This document shows positions 49,329 through 57,551 of a DNA stretch of 64,000 nucleotides, piece after piece. Source of the stretch: CAZJFH01 sp964545205 (GTDB lineage Bacteria > Pseudomonadota > Alphaproteobacteria > Rhodospirillales > Magnetospirillaceae); assembly GCA_964545205.1 (NCBI GenBank), contig CAZJFH010000013.1:1-64000 (forward strand), written 5' to 3'. A program made the position numbers and the translations under genes. The stretch's first letter is position 1. Each line of letters starts with the position of its first letter. Below the pieces are notes generated by a model. That model did no database searches and was not told the origin of the DNA. It saw nothing but the letters and a program-made list of their open reading frames with translations.

Positions 49329-51922
49329 CCCGCCTCGCTGCGATGGCGCTGCTTCTGCTCGCCCTGGCCGCCGCCCTGCCCGGCGCAGCCGGGGCGCAGC
49401 AGCGCAAGAGCGACATCGCCGGCACCAAGCACAATCTCTCGGCGACCAGCGCCAACACCGTCAAGGCCAGCACCGAGGACGAGATCTGCGTCTTCTGCCA
49501 CACGCCGCACGGCGGCACCTCGGGCATGTCGCCGCTGTGGAACCGCCAGGTCGACGGCGGCGGCACCAGCTACGAGATGTACCAGTCGATGTCGATGAAC
49601 GCCTCGAAGCCGGCCTCGCCGCAGGGCACCAGCAAGCTGTGCCTGTCGTGCCACGACGGCACCATCGCGCTCGGCAACGTCGACGTCCTCAACGGCGCCA
49701 AGCTCGACAGCGCCGACATCTCGATGAGCCACACCCACATGCCCGCCGACACCCACACCAACGAGGTCACCGGCGGCACGATGGGCAGCGGCGAGGGGCA
49801 GTATTCCGGGTTCACGCGTCTGATCGGCACCGACCTGACCAACGACCACCCGATCTCGATCGACTACTCCAGCGCGGTCACCAACGACAACGAGATGCAT
49901 GCGGCGGGCGGCGCGGTGGCCGATCGCGGCACCTCGCCGAAGCCGACCCTGCCGCTGGAGGGCGGCCGCGTCGAGTGCACGAGCTGCCACGACCCGCACC
50001 TGAAGAACCCCGAGAAGTTCCTGCGCGCCAACCGCCTGCAGAAGGCGGGAACCAGCTTCAGCGGCAGCTTCGACGCCGCCCAGGACCAGATCTGCCTGGC
50101 CTGCCACAACAAGGCGGGCTGGGCCGAGTCGTCGCACGCCATCGCCACCCAGACCTACACCGACACCGCCGCCGGCCTGCGCGAGTTCTACAACGCCACC
50201 ATCGACGCCGACGGCAACGTCACCAGCAAGGATCACACCAACGTCACCGTGGCCCAGGCCGGCTGCCTGAACTGTCACGACACCCACACCGCGCCCGGCT
50301 CGCGCCGGCTGCTGCGCGAGGGCATCCACGGCCCGGCGAACCTGATCGGGGCGCGGCTCGGCAACACGGCGACCAACAAGCGCTCGGCGATCGAGAACAC
50401 CTGCTTCATGTGCCATTCGACCGATGGCGGGGTGCTGTCGAACACCAGCAACGTGCCCAACATCAAGACCGACTTCACCTACAAGCTCAACAGCAAGGGA
50501 TATTGGATGCCGCTGTACCGGTACCGGAACAACGGCACCGACGACGAGGAGGTCCACGACATCGGCGACCTTTCGGCCGGCGGCTGGGGCAGCTACACGC
50601 CGGACGCCAAGGGCGCCGGCGCCGATTTCCTCGAGGCGCCGAACCTGCTCGGCAAGCTGGGATCGAGCTACCGGCACGTCGAATGCACCGACTGCCACAA
50701 CCCGCACCGCGTCCGCCGCGCCCAACGCTACGACGACACCAGCGGCGCCTCGACCGTCGGCACCCACGTGCACGTCGCCGGGACCAAGCACACCAACCTG
50801 ATCTCCGGCGTGCTGTACGGGTCGTGGGGCGTCGAGCCGAGCTATCCGACGACCAGCGGTCCCGGGAGCTGGAGCGACAGCGCCACCTTCGACACCGCCA
50901 ACAACATCAAGCGCGGCCTTCCCGCCGCCGGCCTCACCGAGGCCAGCGATCCGCTGAGCACCGCCGGCGTCACCCGCGAATACCAGATCTGCCTGAAGTG
51001 CCACTCCAGCTTCGCCTACGGCAACACCCCGCCGACGCTGCCGAGCACCAACGACGAAGGCGGCACGGTCTACGACAGCGACGACGGCGACGGCATCCAG
51101 CAGTACACCGACCAGTCGCGCGAGTTCCGCGCCCCGACCGCCGACATGAAGGAGGCCAACGCCACCAACAGCCCCAATCACCGTTCCTGGCACCCGGTGA
51201 TGCGCGAGACCGGCCGCACCCTGAGCGAGCGCGGTAACATGAACAACGCCAACGGCTGGCTCGAGCCGTGGAAGTTCGTCGGGACGCAGACGATGTACTG
51301 CAGCGACTGCCATGGCTCGAACACCGCGAACGGCACGGTGGAGCCGAGCAATCCCGGTCCGGGCCAGACCCAGCGCGGCGTCTGGGGGCCGCACGGCTCG
51401 ACCAATCCGTTCATCCTCAAGGGCGGGTTCAGCTCGCGCACCGGCGTCGGCAACCAGGGCGACATCTGCTTCAAGTGCCACGACTACGGCGCCTACGCCA
51501 CCGGCTCGACCAGCGCCGACACCGGCTTCTGCTGCGACGGCCGCGGCAACCTGCACGCCTACCACGCCTCGAAGATCCGGCGGAACGGCGATTCGGGCAT
51601 GACCGGCCTGTACTGCAGCTGGTGCCACATCGCGGTGCCGCACGGCTGGCGCAACAAGGCGCTGCTGGTCAACCTCAACGAGGTCGGCAAGGAAACCGAC
51701 TTCTCGGAATCGATCACCTCGGCGCCCGCCGCCTCGACCGTGAACGGCCTCATGCGCGGCTACTACAAGCCGCCCTACTACCTGAACGCCTTCAACCGCG
51801 TCGTCACCTGGCAGAAGAGCAAGGCATGGACCGACACCAGTTGCGGCACGTCGTCGAGCAACGGCGTCTCGTGGATGAAGGTGACCTGCATGGACGTCGA
51901 GAACAGTCCGCCGCTGCAATGA
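49325..51922 (+). CDS. Secreted 11-heme c-type cytochrome
   Basis: 865 residues with a signal peptide (MTRLAAMALLLLALAAALPGAAGA). Eleven CXXCH sites are visible: CVFCH, CLSCH, CTSCH, CLACH, CLNCH, CFMCH, CTDCH, CLKCH, CSDCH, CFKCH and CSWCH, in the paired order of doubled-CXXCH cytochromes, with many extra His (HTHMPADTHTNE, HVHVAGTKHTNLI) for distal ligands. It starts IAGTKHNLSA, like the tetraheme protein. Gly/Asn/Thr-rich inserts separate the pairs, as in outer-surface cytochromes. This is the largest and most heme-rich product and probably the extracellular terminus of the system; polymerisation into a wire is possible but not shown. Coupled by ATGA to the propeller upstream and to ResB downstream. 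Confidence 0.9.
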   Translation: MTRLAAMALLLLALAAALPGAAGAQQRKSDIAGTKHNLSATSANTVKASTEDEICVFCHTPHGGTSGMSPLWNRQVDGGGTSYEMYQSMSMNASKPASPQGTSKLCLSCHDGTIALGNVDVLNGAKLDSADISMSHTHMPADTHTNEVTGGTMGSGEGQYSGFTRLIGTDLTNDHPISIDYSSAVTNDNEMHAAGGAVADRGTSPKPTLPLEGGRVECTSCHDPHLKNPEKFLRANRLQKAGTSFSGSFDAAQDQICLACHNKAGWAESSHAIATQTYTDTAAGLREFYNATIDADGNVTSKDHTNVTVAQAGCLNCHDTHTAPGSRRLLREGIHGPANLIGARLGNTATNKRSAIENTCFMCHSTDGGVLSNTSNVPNIKTDFTYKLNSKGYWMPLYRYRNNGTDDEEVHDIGDLSAGGWGSYTPDAKGAGADFLEAPNLLGKLGSSYRHVECTDCHNPHRVRRAQRYDDTSGASTVGTHVHVAGTKHTNLISGVLYGSWGVEPSYPTTSGPGSWSDSATFDTANNIKRGLPAAGLTEASDPLSTAGVTREYQICLKCHSSFAYGNTPPTLPSTNDEGGTVYDSDDGDGIQQYTDQSREFRAPTADMKEANATNSPNHRSWHPVMRETGRTLSERGNMNNANGWLEPWKFVGTQTMYCSDCHGSNTANGTVEPSNPGPGQTQRGVWGPHGSTNPFILKGGFSSRTGVGNQGDICFKCHDYGAYATGSTSADTGFCCDGRGNLHAYHASKIRRNGDSGMTGLYCSWCHIAVPHGWRNKALLVNLNEVGKETDFSESITSAPAASTVNGLMRGYYKPPYYLNAFNRVVTWQKSKAWTDTSCGTSSSNGVSWMKVTCMDVENSPPLQ

Positions 51923-52911
51923 TCCCGCTTCGTCGCATCCTCGAAGTCCTCGCATCGCTGCGCCTGACGCTGGCCTTGCTGCTGCTGGCGGCGGCGCTGT
52001 CGATGGCGGTGCTGGCGCTCGATGCCTCGGCCGGGCCGCTGATGGTGGTGCCGTGCGTCGGGCTGTTCCTCAACCTGCTGGCCGCGCTGGCGGTCAATCC
52101 GCGCCTGAAGCGCCAGACCGGCCTGCTGGTGTTCCATCTCGGCCTGGCGGCGCTGGCGCTGTTGATCGGGCTCGGTCAGGTCACGCGGCTGAAGGGGACG
52201 GTGGAACTGGCCGAAGGCGCCGGGTTCTCGCCGGAACTCGTCGACGCCCGGCCGGCGCGGCTGCACCGCGGCGCCATCGGCGAGGTGCTGTTCGTCCAAG
52301 GACCGCTCGACATCGAATTCGCGCCGGGCATGTGGGCGCGGCACGTCCGCTCGAACGTCGGCATGCCGGACGGTCGCGGCGGGCTGGCGCCGGCCGTGGT
52401 CAGCCAGGGACGGCCGCTGCTGGTCAACGGCTACCGCTTCTCGGTGACCACGAACAAGGGATTCGCGCCGGTTCTGACCTACACCGACGCCAACGGTGTC
52501 CCCAGCACCGGCGCCGTGCACATGCCGCCTTATCCGCGCCATGCCGACAGGCAGGCCACGGCGCTCGATCTGCCCGACGGCAGCGCCAGCCTGATCGTCT
52601 GGCTGTCGCTGGCGGCGCCGCTTCACCAGCCGGAGGCGGAGTGGCGTTTCGCGACGCCGCAGGACGCGACGGTGGTGCTCGACGACGGCGAGCGCCGACT
52701 CGAGTTGCGGCAGGGCGAGGCGGTGCCGTTCGGCGCCGGCACCTTGCGCTACGAGCGGGTCACGGCCTGGATGGGCTATGCAATTTTTTACGATCCCACG
52801 CTACCCTGGCTCGTCGCCGCCGGCGTCGTCGCGGCCGCCGGCCTGCTGTGGCACGCGGTGGCGAAACTGCGGCTGTTCCTGGGTTCCGACGGGCCGTTGC
52901 ATGCTTCTTGA
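51919..52911 (+). CDS. ResB/Ccs1-like System II cytochrome c assembly protein
   Basis: 330 residues. N-terminal RRILEVLASLRLTLALLLLAAALSMAVLA and RQTGLLVFHLGLAALALLIG are TM helices of the ResB type (SLRLT motif), followed by a periplasmic beta-domain (RLKGTVELAEGAGFSPELVDARPARLH ... KGFAPVLTYTDANG) and a final TM helix. It is shorter than usual ResB (about 430-650 residues), having lost part of the periplasmic domain. With CcsA it forms the System II heme lyase that attaches heme to CXXCH. Starts on ATGA overlap with the 11-heme gene, implying dedication to the local cytochromes. Confidence 0.82.
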   Translation: MIPLRRILEVLASLRLTLALLLLAAALSMAVLALDASAGPLMVVPCVGLFLNLLAALAVNPRLKRQTGLLVFHLGLAALALLIGLGQVTRLKGTVELAEGAGFSPELVDARPARLHRGAIGEVLFVQGPLDIEFAPGMWARHVRSNVGMPDGRGGLAPAVVSQGRPLLVNGYRFSVTTNKGFAPVLTYTDANGVPSTGAVHMPPYPRHADRQATALDLPDGSASLIVWLSLAAPLHQPEAEWRFATPQDATVVLDDGERRLELRQGEAVPFGAGTLRYERVTAWMGYAIFYDPTLPWLVAAGVVAAAGLLWHAVAKLRLFLGSDGPLHAS

Positions 52912-53707
52912 ACACCAAATCCTTCTGGCGGGCGGCGCCCTCTACATCCTGGCGGCGGTGACGGCGGTCGCCGCGCAGCTCCGCGGCCGCGGCCAGAACG
53001 CGGCCCTGGCGCTGCTGGTCCTGGCGCTGCTGGTGCACGGGGTGGCGATCCTGCTGCGCTGGGACCGGCTCGACCACGGGCCGTATCTCAACATGTTCGG
53101 CGCCCTTTCCGGCAACGTCTGGACCCTGCATGCCAGCCTGCTGCTCGGGACGCTGCTGCTGAAGCGTCTGCGGCCGCTGCTGGCGACCGGATTGCCGCTG
53201 CTGCAGGTCATGACGGTATGGCTGCTGACCATCGAGCCGGTCGATTCGGTGTTCCCGCCGACCTTCGACACCTTCTGGCTGGCCGTGCACATCTGGCTCG
53301 GCAAGTTCTTCATGGGCCTGATGCTGATCGCGGTCGCCGCCGGCGTCGTCGTCGTGATCCGGCGCCTGCGGCGCCCCGAGGCCTTCGCGGCGCTCCCGAA
53401 CAGCGGCGTGCTCGACGAGCTGAGCTTCCGCCTGGTGCTGCTCGCCTTCGTGTTCGACAGCCTGATGCTGGTCGCCGGCGCCATCTGGGCGCAGCAGGCC
53501 TGGGGCGCCTACTGGACCTGGGATCCGGTCGAGACCTGGTCGTTCGTGACCTGGCTGGCGGTCGGCATCTACCTGCATCTGCGGGTCATCGAGCGGCCGC
53601 CGCCGGAATGGTCGGCGGCGCTGATCTTCATCGGCTTCGCGCTTGGCTTCGTCACCTATTTCGGGGTGCCGTTCGTGTCGTCGGCGCCGCATCAGGGGAT
53701 GGTATGA
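52901..53707 (+). CDS. ccsA: CcsA/CcsB System II heme exporter-lyase
   Basis: 268 residues, about eight TM helices. The tryptophan-rich WWD signature for heme handling is present (QAWGAYWTWDPVETWSFVTWLAVGIYLHLR), with conserved His in TM segments (LVHGVAI, VHIWLGKFF, HLRVIE). It exports heme and, with ResB, ligates it to apocytochromes on the periplasmic side. The ATG at 52901 overlaps the end of the ResB gene by 11 bases. System II is uncommon in alphaproteobacteria, which mostly use the Ccm pathway, so this pair probably came with the cytochrome cluster. Confidence 0.88.
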   Translation: MLLEHQILLAGGALYILAAVTAVAAQLRGRGQNAALALLVLALLVHGVAILLRWDRLDHGPYLNMFGALSGNVWTLHASLLLGTLLLKRLRPLLATGLPLLQVMTVWLLTIEPVDSVFPPTFDTFWLAVHIWLGKFFMGLMLIAVAAGVVVVIRRLRRPEAFAALPNSGVLDELSFRLVLLAFVFDSLMLVAGAIWAQQAWGAYWTWDPVETWSFVTWLAVGIYLHLRVIERPPPEWSAALIFIGFALGFVTYFGVPFVSSAPHQGMV

Positions 53708-54369
53708 AACGCCGGCCGCCGCTTCCGCTGGTCGTGGTGGTGGTCGCGGCCGCGGTCGCCGCCGCCGGCTGGGGCGTCTCGCGCCTGCCCGGCGACTACG
53801 TGGTGGCGCCGGGCAACGTGCCCTGGTCGAACGCCGTGCCGGAGCCCGCGCCCCCGCCTCCGGCTCCGCCGCCGGTCGAGGCCGGGCCGGCGACGCCGTT
53901 CGCGGTCGCCGAGCCGCCGTCGCCGCCCGCCGCCGGCGAGGGGGCGCGGCCGCTCGACTTCGAGTTCGACCGCAACTTCCGCGCCGGGGTCGTGCGCCTG
54001 CGCGAGGGCCGCGTCCATTCGGCGCTGCTGGCCTTCGAGGCGGCGCGGGTCATCAAGCCGCACCAGCCGGAAGTTCTGGTCAACATGGGCTTCGCCTACC
54101 TCGCCACCGGCCGCTTCGCCGACGCGCGGATGAACTTCGAGCGCGCGCTCCAAATCCGCGGTGGCCAGGTGAACGCCTATTACGGTCTCGCCGGCGCGTT
54201 GCGCGGCGTCGGCGACCTGGAGGGCGCTCTCGGCGCGATGAACGTGTTCCTGCACTTCGCCGCCCCCGACCACCCGTTCCAGACCCGGGCCCAGGCGGCG
54301 GTCTGGGAGCTGGAGGCCGAGCTTGGGCGCCTGCCCGGCCCGCTTGTTCATCCGGATCACGATCACTGA
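53704..54369 (+). CDS. Membrane-anchored TPR protein (CcmH/NrfG-like)
   Basis: 221 residues. An N-terminal TM anchor (LPLVVVVVAAAVAAAGWGV), a Pro-rich linker (EPAPPPPAPPPVEAGPATP) and then TPR motifs (NFRAGVVRLREGRVHSALLAFEAARVIKPHQPEVLVNMGFAYLATGRFADARMNFERAL ... VNAYYGLAGALRGVGDLEGALGAMNVFL). In cytochrome c assembly such TPR proteins hold apocytochromes for the heme lyase. It starts on the TGA of CcsA (ATGA overlap) and ends 1 base before the TlpA-like gene, consistent with that role. Confidence 0.85.
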   Translation: MKRRPPLPLVVVVVAAAVAAAGWGVSRLPGDYVVAPGNVPWSNAVPEPAPPPPAPPPVEAGPATPFAVAEPPSPPAAGEGARPLDFEFDRNFRAGVVRLREGRVHSALLAFEAARVIKPHQPEVLVNMGFAYLATGRFADARMNFERALQIRGGQVNAYYGLAGALRGVGDLEGALGAMNVFLHFAAPDHPFQTRAQAAVWELEAELGRLPGPLVHPDHDH

Positions 54370-54370
54370 C

Positions 54371-54874
54371 ATGCGCTGGCGGGCCGCCTTCGCCGCGATG
54401 CTGCTGGCCGCGAGCCTCGGCGGCTGCGACGACGCGCCGCCCGACGGCGCGGGGCCGCTGGTCGGGCGCGACCTGTCGGGACTGACGCTCGAGACGCTCG
54501 ACGGCGAGGTCGAGCCGCTGTCCGCCTATCGCGGCAAGACCGTGGTCCTGAATTTCTGGGCGACCTGGTGCGCGCCCTGCCGCTGGGAGATGCCGGCGCT
54601 GGAGGAACTCTCCCGGCGCGTCGATCCGGCCGGACTGGCGGTGATCGGCATCGCCGTGGACGAGAACCCGCTGATGGTGCGCAGCTACATGCGCGAGAAG
54701 AAGCTCACCTTCGCCCGCCATGCCGATCCGGGCAGCGCGCTCACCGAGTCCCTCGGCCTCGAAGGCCTGCCGGCGACGCTGATCCTCGACCCCGAGGGAC
54801 GGGTGCGCTTCCAGATCAGCGGCGGCCGCGAGTGGGACGATCCCGACGTCCGCCGCCGCTTCGGGCTGGAGTGA
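54371..54874 (+). CDS. TlpA/ResA-like thioredoxin lipoprotein
   Basis: 167 residues with lipobox LGGC (MRWRAAFAAMLLAASLGGC). Thioredoxin fold with active site WATWCAPCRWEMPALEEL (CAPC) and cis-Pro loop GLPATLILDPEG. ResA/TlpA proteins keep CXXCH cysteines of apocytochromes reduced before heme attachment. Last gene of the operon containing ResB, CcsA and TPR protein, completing a System II assembly set. Paralogue of 57680-58222, which uses a Tat-like signal. Confidence 0.92.
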   Translation: MRWRAAFAAMLLAASLGGCDDAPPDGAGPLVGRDLSGLTLETLDGEVEPLSAYRGKTVVLNFWATWCAPCRWEMPALEELSRRVDPAGLAVIGIAVDENPLMVRSYMREKKLTFARHADPGSALTESLGLEGLPATLILDPEGRVRFQISGGREWDDPDVRRRFGLE

Positions 54875-54891
54875 TACCTGGACTCGTCGCG

Positions 54892-54975
54892 GTCATGCCG
54901 GCGAAGGCCGGCACCCACTTTCCCCGCGCCGGGTCGCAGCCTCTGGAAAATGGGCCTCCGCGGCGGCGACGATGA
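54892..54975. repeat. Intergenic palindromic repeat element
   Basis: GTCATGCCGGCGAAGGCCGGCACCCA (54892-54917) and TGGGCCTCCGCGGCGGCGACGATGA near 54950-54975 form the two ends of a dispersed intergenic repeat resembling the GTCAT...GCGAA..GGG element common in Rhodospirillales; the right arm is degraded. The central GCCGGC-GAAG-GCCGGC (54898-54913) is a tight hairpin that may also end the long operon. Confidence 0.6.
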
Positions 54976-55016
54976 TCCGGCCCGAGGGTCCGGTCAAAGG
55001 CGTCCGGGTACGATCG

Positions 55017-55397
55017 CTACCAGATGCCGGGGCCGGTCGCGGTGCGCTGTCCCTGCACGCCCGTCTGCAGCGTCGGCTTGCCCGAGTGGCACAGGTTGCA
55101 GTTCTCGACGCTCCAGGCGATCTCGCCGTTGTGGCAGGTGCCGCAGTACTTGCCCTCCATGATCGACGTCATGTCGATGTCGTTGGCGCCGGCGCCCATC
55201 TTGAAGCCCAGTTCCGTGTGGCAGACGACGCAGCGGAAGCGGATGCGGTGGAACCAGTGGGGGAAGACCACCGGTCGCACGCCCTCCTTGCTCGACCGAT
55301 TGTTGATGACGACGTCGGCGAACTCGGCGCCGCCGGGGGCCGGCATGAACACCGCGCAGAGCAGTGCCGCGACAAAGATCATTCGGGATTTGGACAC
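55017..55397 (-). CDS. Triheme c7-type cytochrome, type A
   Basis: 126 residues from GTG (MSKSRMIFVAALLCAVFMPAPGGA as signal peptide; the basic SKSR supports GTG over an ATG 15 bases later). Three heme sites CVVCH (56-60), CGTCH (85-89) and CNLCH (100-104), in the same FADVVINN...GVRPVVFPHWFHRIRFRC framework as 45363-45815. Third gene of the left-facing unit; it overlaps the preceding type B gene by 19 bases. Probably a soluble periplasmic partner of the oxidase-like protein encoded at the start of the operon. Confidence 0.88.
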   Translation of the reverse strand: MSKSRMIFVAALLCAVFMPAPGGAEFADVVINNRSSKEGVRPVVFPHWFHRIRFRCVVCHTELGFKMGAGANDIDMTSIMEGKYCGTCHNGEIAWSVENCNLCHSGKPTLQTGVQGQRTATGPGIW

Positions 55398-56044
55398 ACC
55401 ACCACCTGTCGGTTCTTGCCGGCCTTCTTTTGGCACTTGCCTTCCGCCACCCACCTGAACGCGTCTTCGTGCTTGACGGAATGGCAGCGGGCGCAGTCGG
55501 CGATCGGGAACGCCACCGCGCCGTGGCACTTGCCGCAGAAGCGGCCCTCCATGATGTCGAGCATGCCGAAGCGGGTGTCGCCGGCGCGCATCTCGAACGG
55601 CTCCTGGTGGCAGGAGCCGCAGTCGAGCCAGGCGGTGTGCTGCTTGTGCGGGAAGCGGGCGATCGGCAGGCCGCCGTTCGTGTTCAGCAGCACCAGGATG
55701 TCGATGCGCGGCAGCTTGCCCTTCTCGGTCAGCGTGGCGCGCGGCTCGATGAGGCCTTGCTCCAGCGAGGCCATCCAGTCGACCTTGTTGCCGAAATCGC
55801 CGTGCCGCGGCAGCACCGACAGCGCCGTGACGGGGTTCTGCAGGGTGCCGATTTCGGGATTCTCGCGGTCGTGGAGATCGTCCTCGACGATCGGCGTCCA
55901 CTCGTGCTTCGGCGCCGCCGGCGCCGCCACCGATTTCGTCGTCGTCGGCCTCGGCTTGGCGTCGTCGCTGCTGCAGGCCGCGAACAACGGCAGCAGCACC
56001 GCCACCGCCAGGCCGAGCAGGGTCCTCATGTAGCGCTTGCTCAC
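55379..56044 (-). CDS. Triheme c7-type lipoprotein cytochrome, type B
   Basis: 221 residues from a GTG (MSKRYMRTLLGLAVAVLLPLFAAC, lipobox FAAC; GGAGG four bases upstream). Three heme sites: CGSCH (142-146), CGKCH (170-174), CARCH (184-188). The pre-heme region DLHDRENPEIGTLQNPVTALSVLPRHGDFGNKVDWMASLEQGLIEPRATLTEKGKLPRID is the type B signature shared with 45826 and 47703. C-terminal EGKCQKKAGKNRQVVVCPNPE has two extra Cys. A lipid anchor places it on a membrane, unlike the others. Middle gene of the left-facing sigma-54 unit. Confidence 0.88.
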   Translation of the reverse strand: MSKRYMRTLLGLAVAVLLPLFAACSSDDAKPRPTTTKSVAAPAAPKHEWTPIVEDDLHDRENPEIGTLQNPVTALSVLPRHGDFGNKVDWMASLEQGLIEPRATLTEKGKLPRIDILVLLNTNGGLPIARFPHKQHTAWLDCGSCHQEPFEMRAGDTRFGMLDIMEGRFCGKCHGAVAFPIADCARCHSVKHEDAFRWVAEGKCQKKAGKNRQVVVCPNPE

Positions 56045-56117
56045 CACGCCTCCGGAGCTGCGTTGCCGCCGGTGCCGAAGCGCCGGTCGGCAAGAGCGAA
56101 GCAAACCGGGTGCCAGC

Positions 56118-57485
56118 TCACGCGGCGCGGCGGCACAGGCGCGGCGCCGCGACGGCCACCAGGACCAGCGCCGAAATCACCGCCAGCAGGCCGCCCAGGC
56201 CGGCCAGCACCATCGCCGCGGTCTCGACCGCGGTTTCCAGCCCCTGGGCGCTGCCCGAGGTCTTGCGCGGCACGCCCTGCAGGCCGGCGACGAACATGCC
56301 GATCGCGAACAGCGCCTGGCCGAGCCCGAAACTCCACAGCTGCAGGCGCGCCAGCCGCGGCGTTCCGGCGGCGCGGCCGACCAGCGGCAGCACCTTGCAC
56401 CACACCAGGCCCATCAGCGCGATGTTCACGGCGCTCAGCGACGCATGGTAGTGGCCGGGCGTGCGGGTGTCGCCGCCGACGGCGAAGAAGCCCGCCAGCC
56501 CGCCGATTCCGAACAGCGCCACCGACAGGATCAGCGCCACGGCGGCGGGATGGCCGAGCGACCGCCGCCGGGCGAGCGCCGCGACCGCCACGCCGACGAT
56601 GGCCGGCGCGGCGGCGACGCCCCAGCGCATCAGTTCGGTGAACAGGATCAGGTAGCTGCCGCCGAGCAGGTCGAGCCCCGCCATCAGCGCCGGCCCCGCC
56701 AGCACCGCCGGCAGCAGGGTGGCGACGGTCAGCCGGAACGCGCGGCTGCCCAGCGGCGGCGCGCCCCAGGCGACGACGGCCAGGGCATGCCAGCAGGCCA
56801 GGGCCATGGCGGTGTAGGTGAACTGCAGCACATGGCCGCCGCCCCAGAACAGCAGCTGATAGCGCACCAGCGCGTCGAGGTCGGGCGGCAGCCGCCAGGC
56901 GGCGATGGCGAAGCTGGCGAAGGCGGCGATCCCGGCGACGGCCGCGATGCCGGTGGCGCTCTCGAACGGCCCGGCGCCGCGCCAGCGCAGGCGCAGAACG
57001 AAGCGCAGCAGCGGCAGGGCGACGCCGATGCACAGCAGGGCCAGGCCGGCGAGGTAGATCGGGTGGTCGAGCACCGGGACGTAGTCGCTGGTGACCGCCT
57101 CGCCAAGGCCGGCCAGCGTCGGCAGCATCAGCAGCGCGGCGCCGCAGCCGGCGATGCCCAGCCCGGCGCGGCTCCAGCGGCCGCCGCCGTCGGCGAGCGC
57201 CACCAGCGCCGCCAGGATCGCCAGACACCAGACCAGCGACGAGAACACGACATGCGTGACCAGCACCCGGCGGAAGGTGCGGTCCCAGTCCGCCGGCAGC
57301 AATTCCAGCACGCCCGGGGTGCGCGAGGCCGCCAGGACCAGGGCCAGAATGGCGGCGAAGGCGAGCGCCGCCAGCGCGAGCAGGGTCCAGCCGCGCAAGG
57401 CGGCGAGGTGCGCGACGGCTGGTCGCGACGCCGGCGGCGCGGCGCCGTGTCGCTGCGTCGGGATGGTTTCGGCGGCCGAGGTCAC
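56118..57485 (-). CDS. Heme-copper-oxidase subunit I-like membrane protein
   Basis: 455 residues, about 12 TM helices, GTG start (GGAGTAGGACGGCAAC). Histidines expected in this superfamily occur at THVVFSSLVW (low-spin heme, helix II), GGGHVLQFTYT (helix VI) and GHYHASLSAVNIALMGLVW (H-x-H of helix X). The helix VII segment (LLGGSYLILFTELMRWGVA) lacks the His-His pair that completes the copper B site. It may therefore be a heme protein without copper, a variant reductase or an electron-transfer subunit. First gene of an operon with two triheme c7 cytochromes. Family assignment to COX1-like is moderately sure; catalytic role is not. Confidence 0.72.
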   Translation of the reverse strand: MTSAAETIPTQRHGAAPPASRPAVAHLAALRGWTLLALAALAFAAILALVLAASRTPGVLELLPADWDRTFRRVLVTHVVFSSLVWCLAILAALVALADGGGRWSRAGLGIAGCGAALLMLPTLAGLGEAVTSDYVPVLDHPIYLAGLALLCIGVALPLLRFVLRLRWRGAGPFESATGIAAVAGIAAFASFAIAAWRLPPDLDALVRYQLLFWGGGHVLQFTYTAMALACWHALAVVAWGAPPLGSRAFRLTVATLLPAVLAGPALMAGLDLLGGSYLILFTELMRWGVAAAPAIVGVAVAALARRRSLGHPAAVALILSVALFGIGGLAGFFAVGGDTRTPGHYHASLSAVNIALMGLVWCKVLPLVGRAAGTPRLARLQLWSFGLGQALFAIGMFVAGLQGVPRKTSGSAQGLETAVETAAMVLAGLGGLLAVISALVLVAVAAPRLCRRAA

Positions 57486-57551
57486 GTTGCCGTCCTACTC
57501 CGGTTGCGGCCCGCGGATTGCTACGCGGGCGTCAGGGCATGGCGACTTGCT

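Noticed and set aside
49325..51922. Naming the 11-heme protein a nanowire cytochrome.
   Set aside because: Heme number and gene context are suggestive only; polymerisation cannot be judged from sequence by eye.
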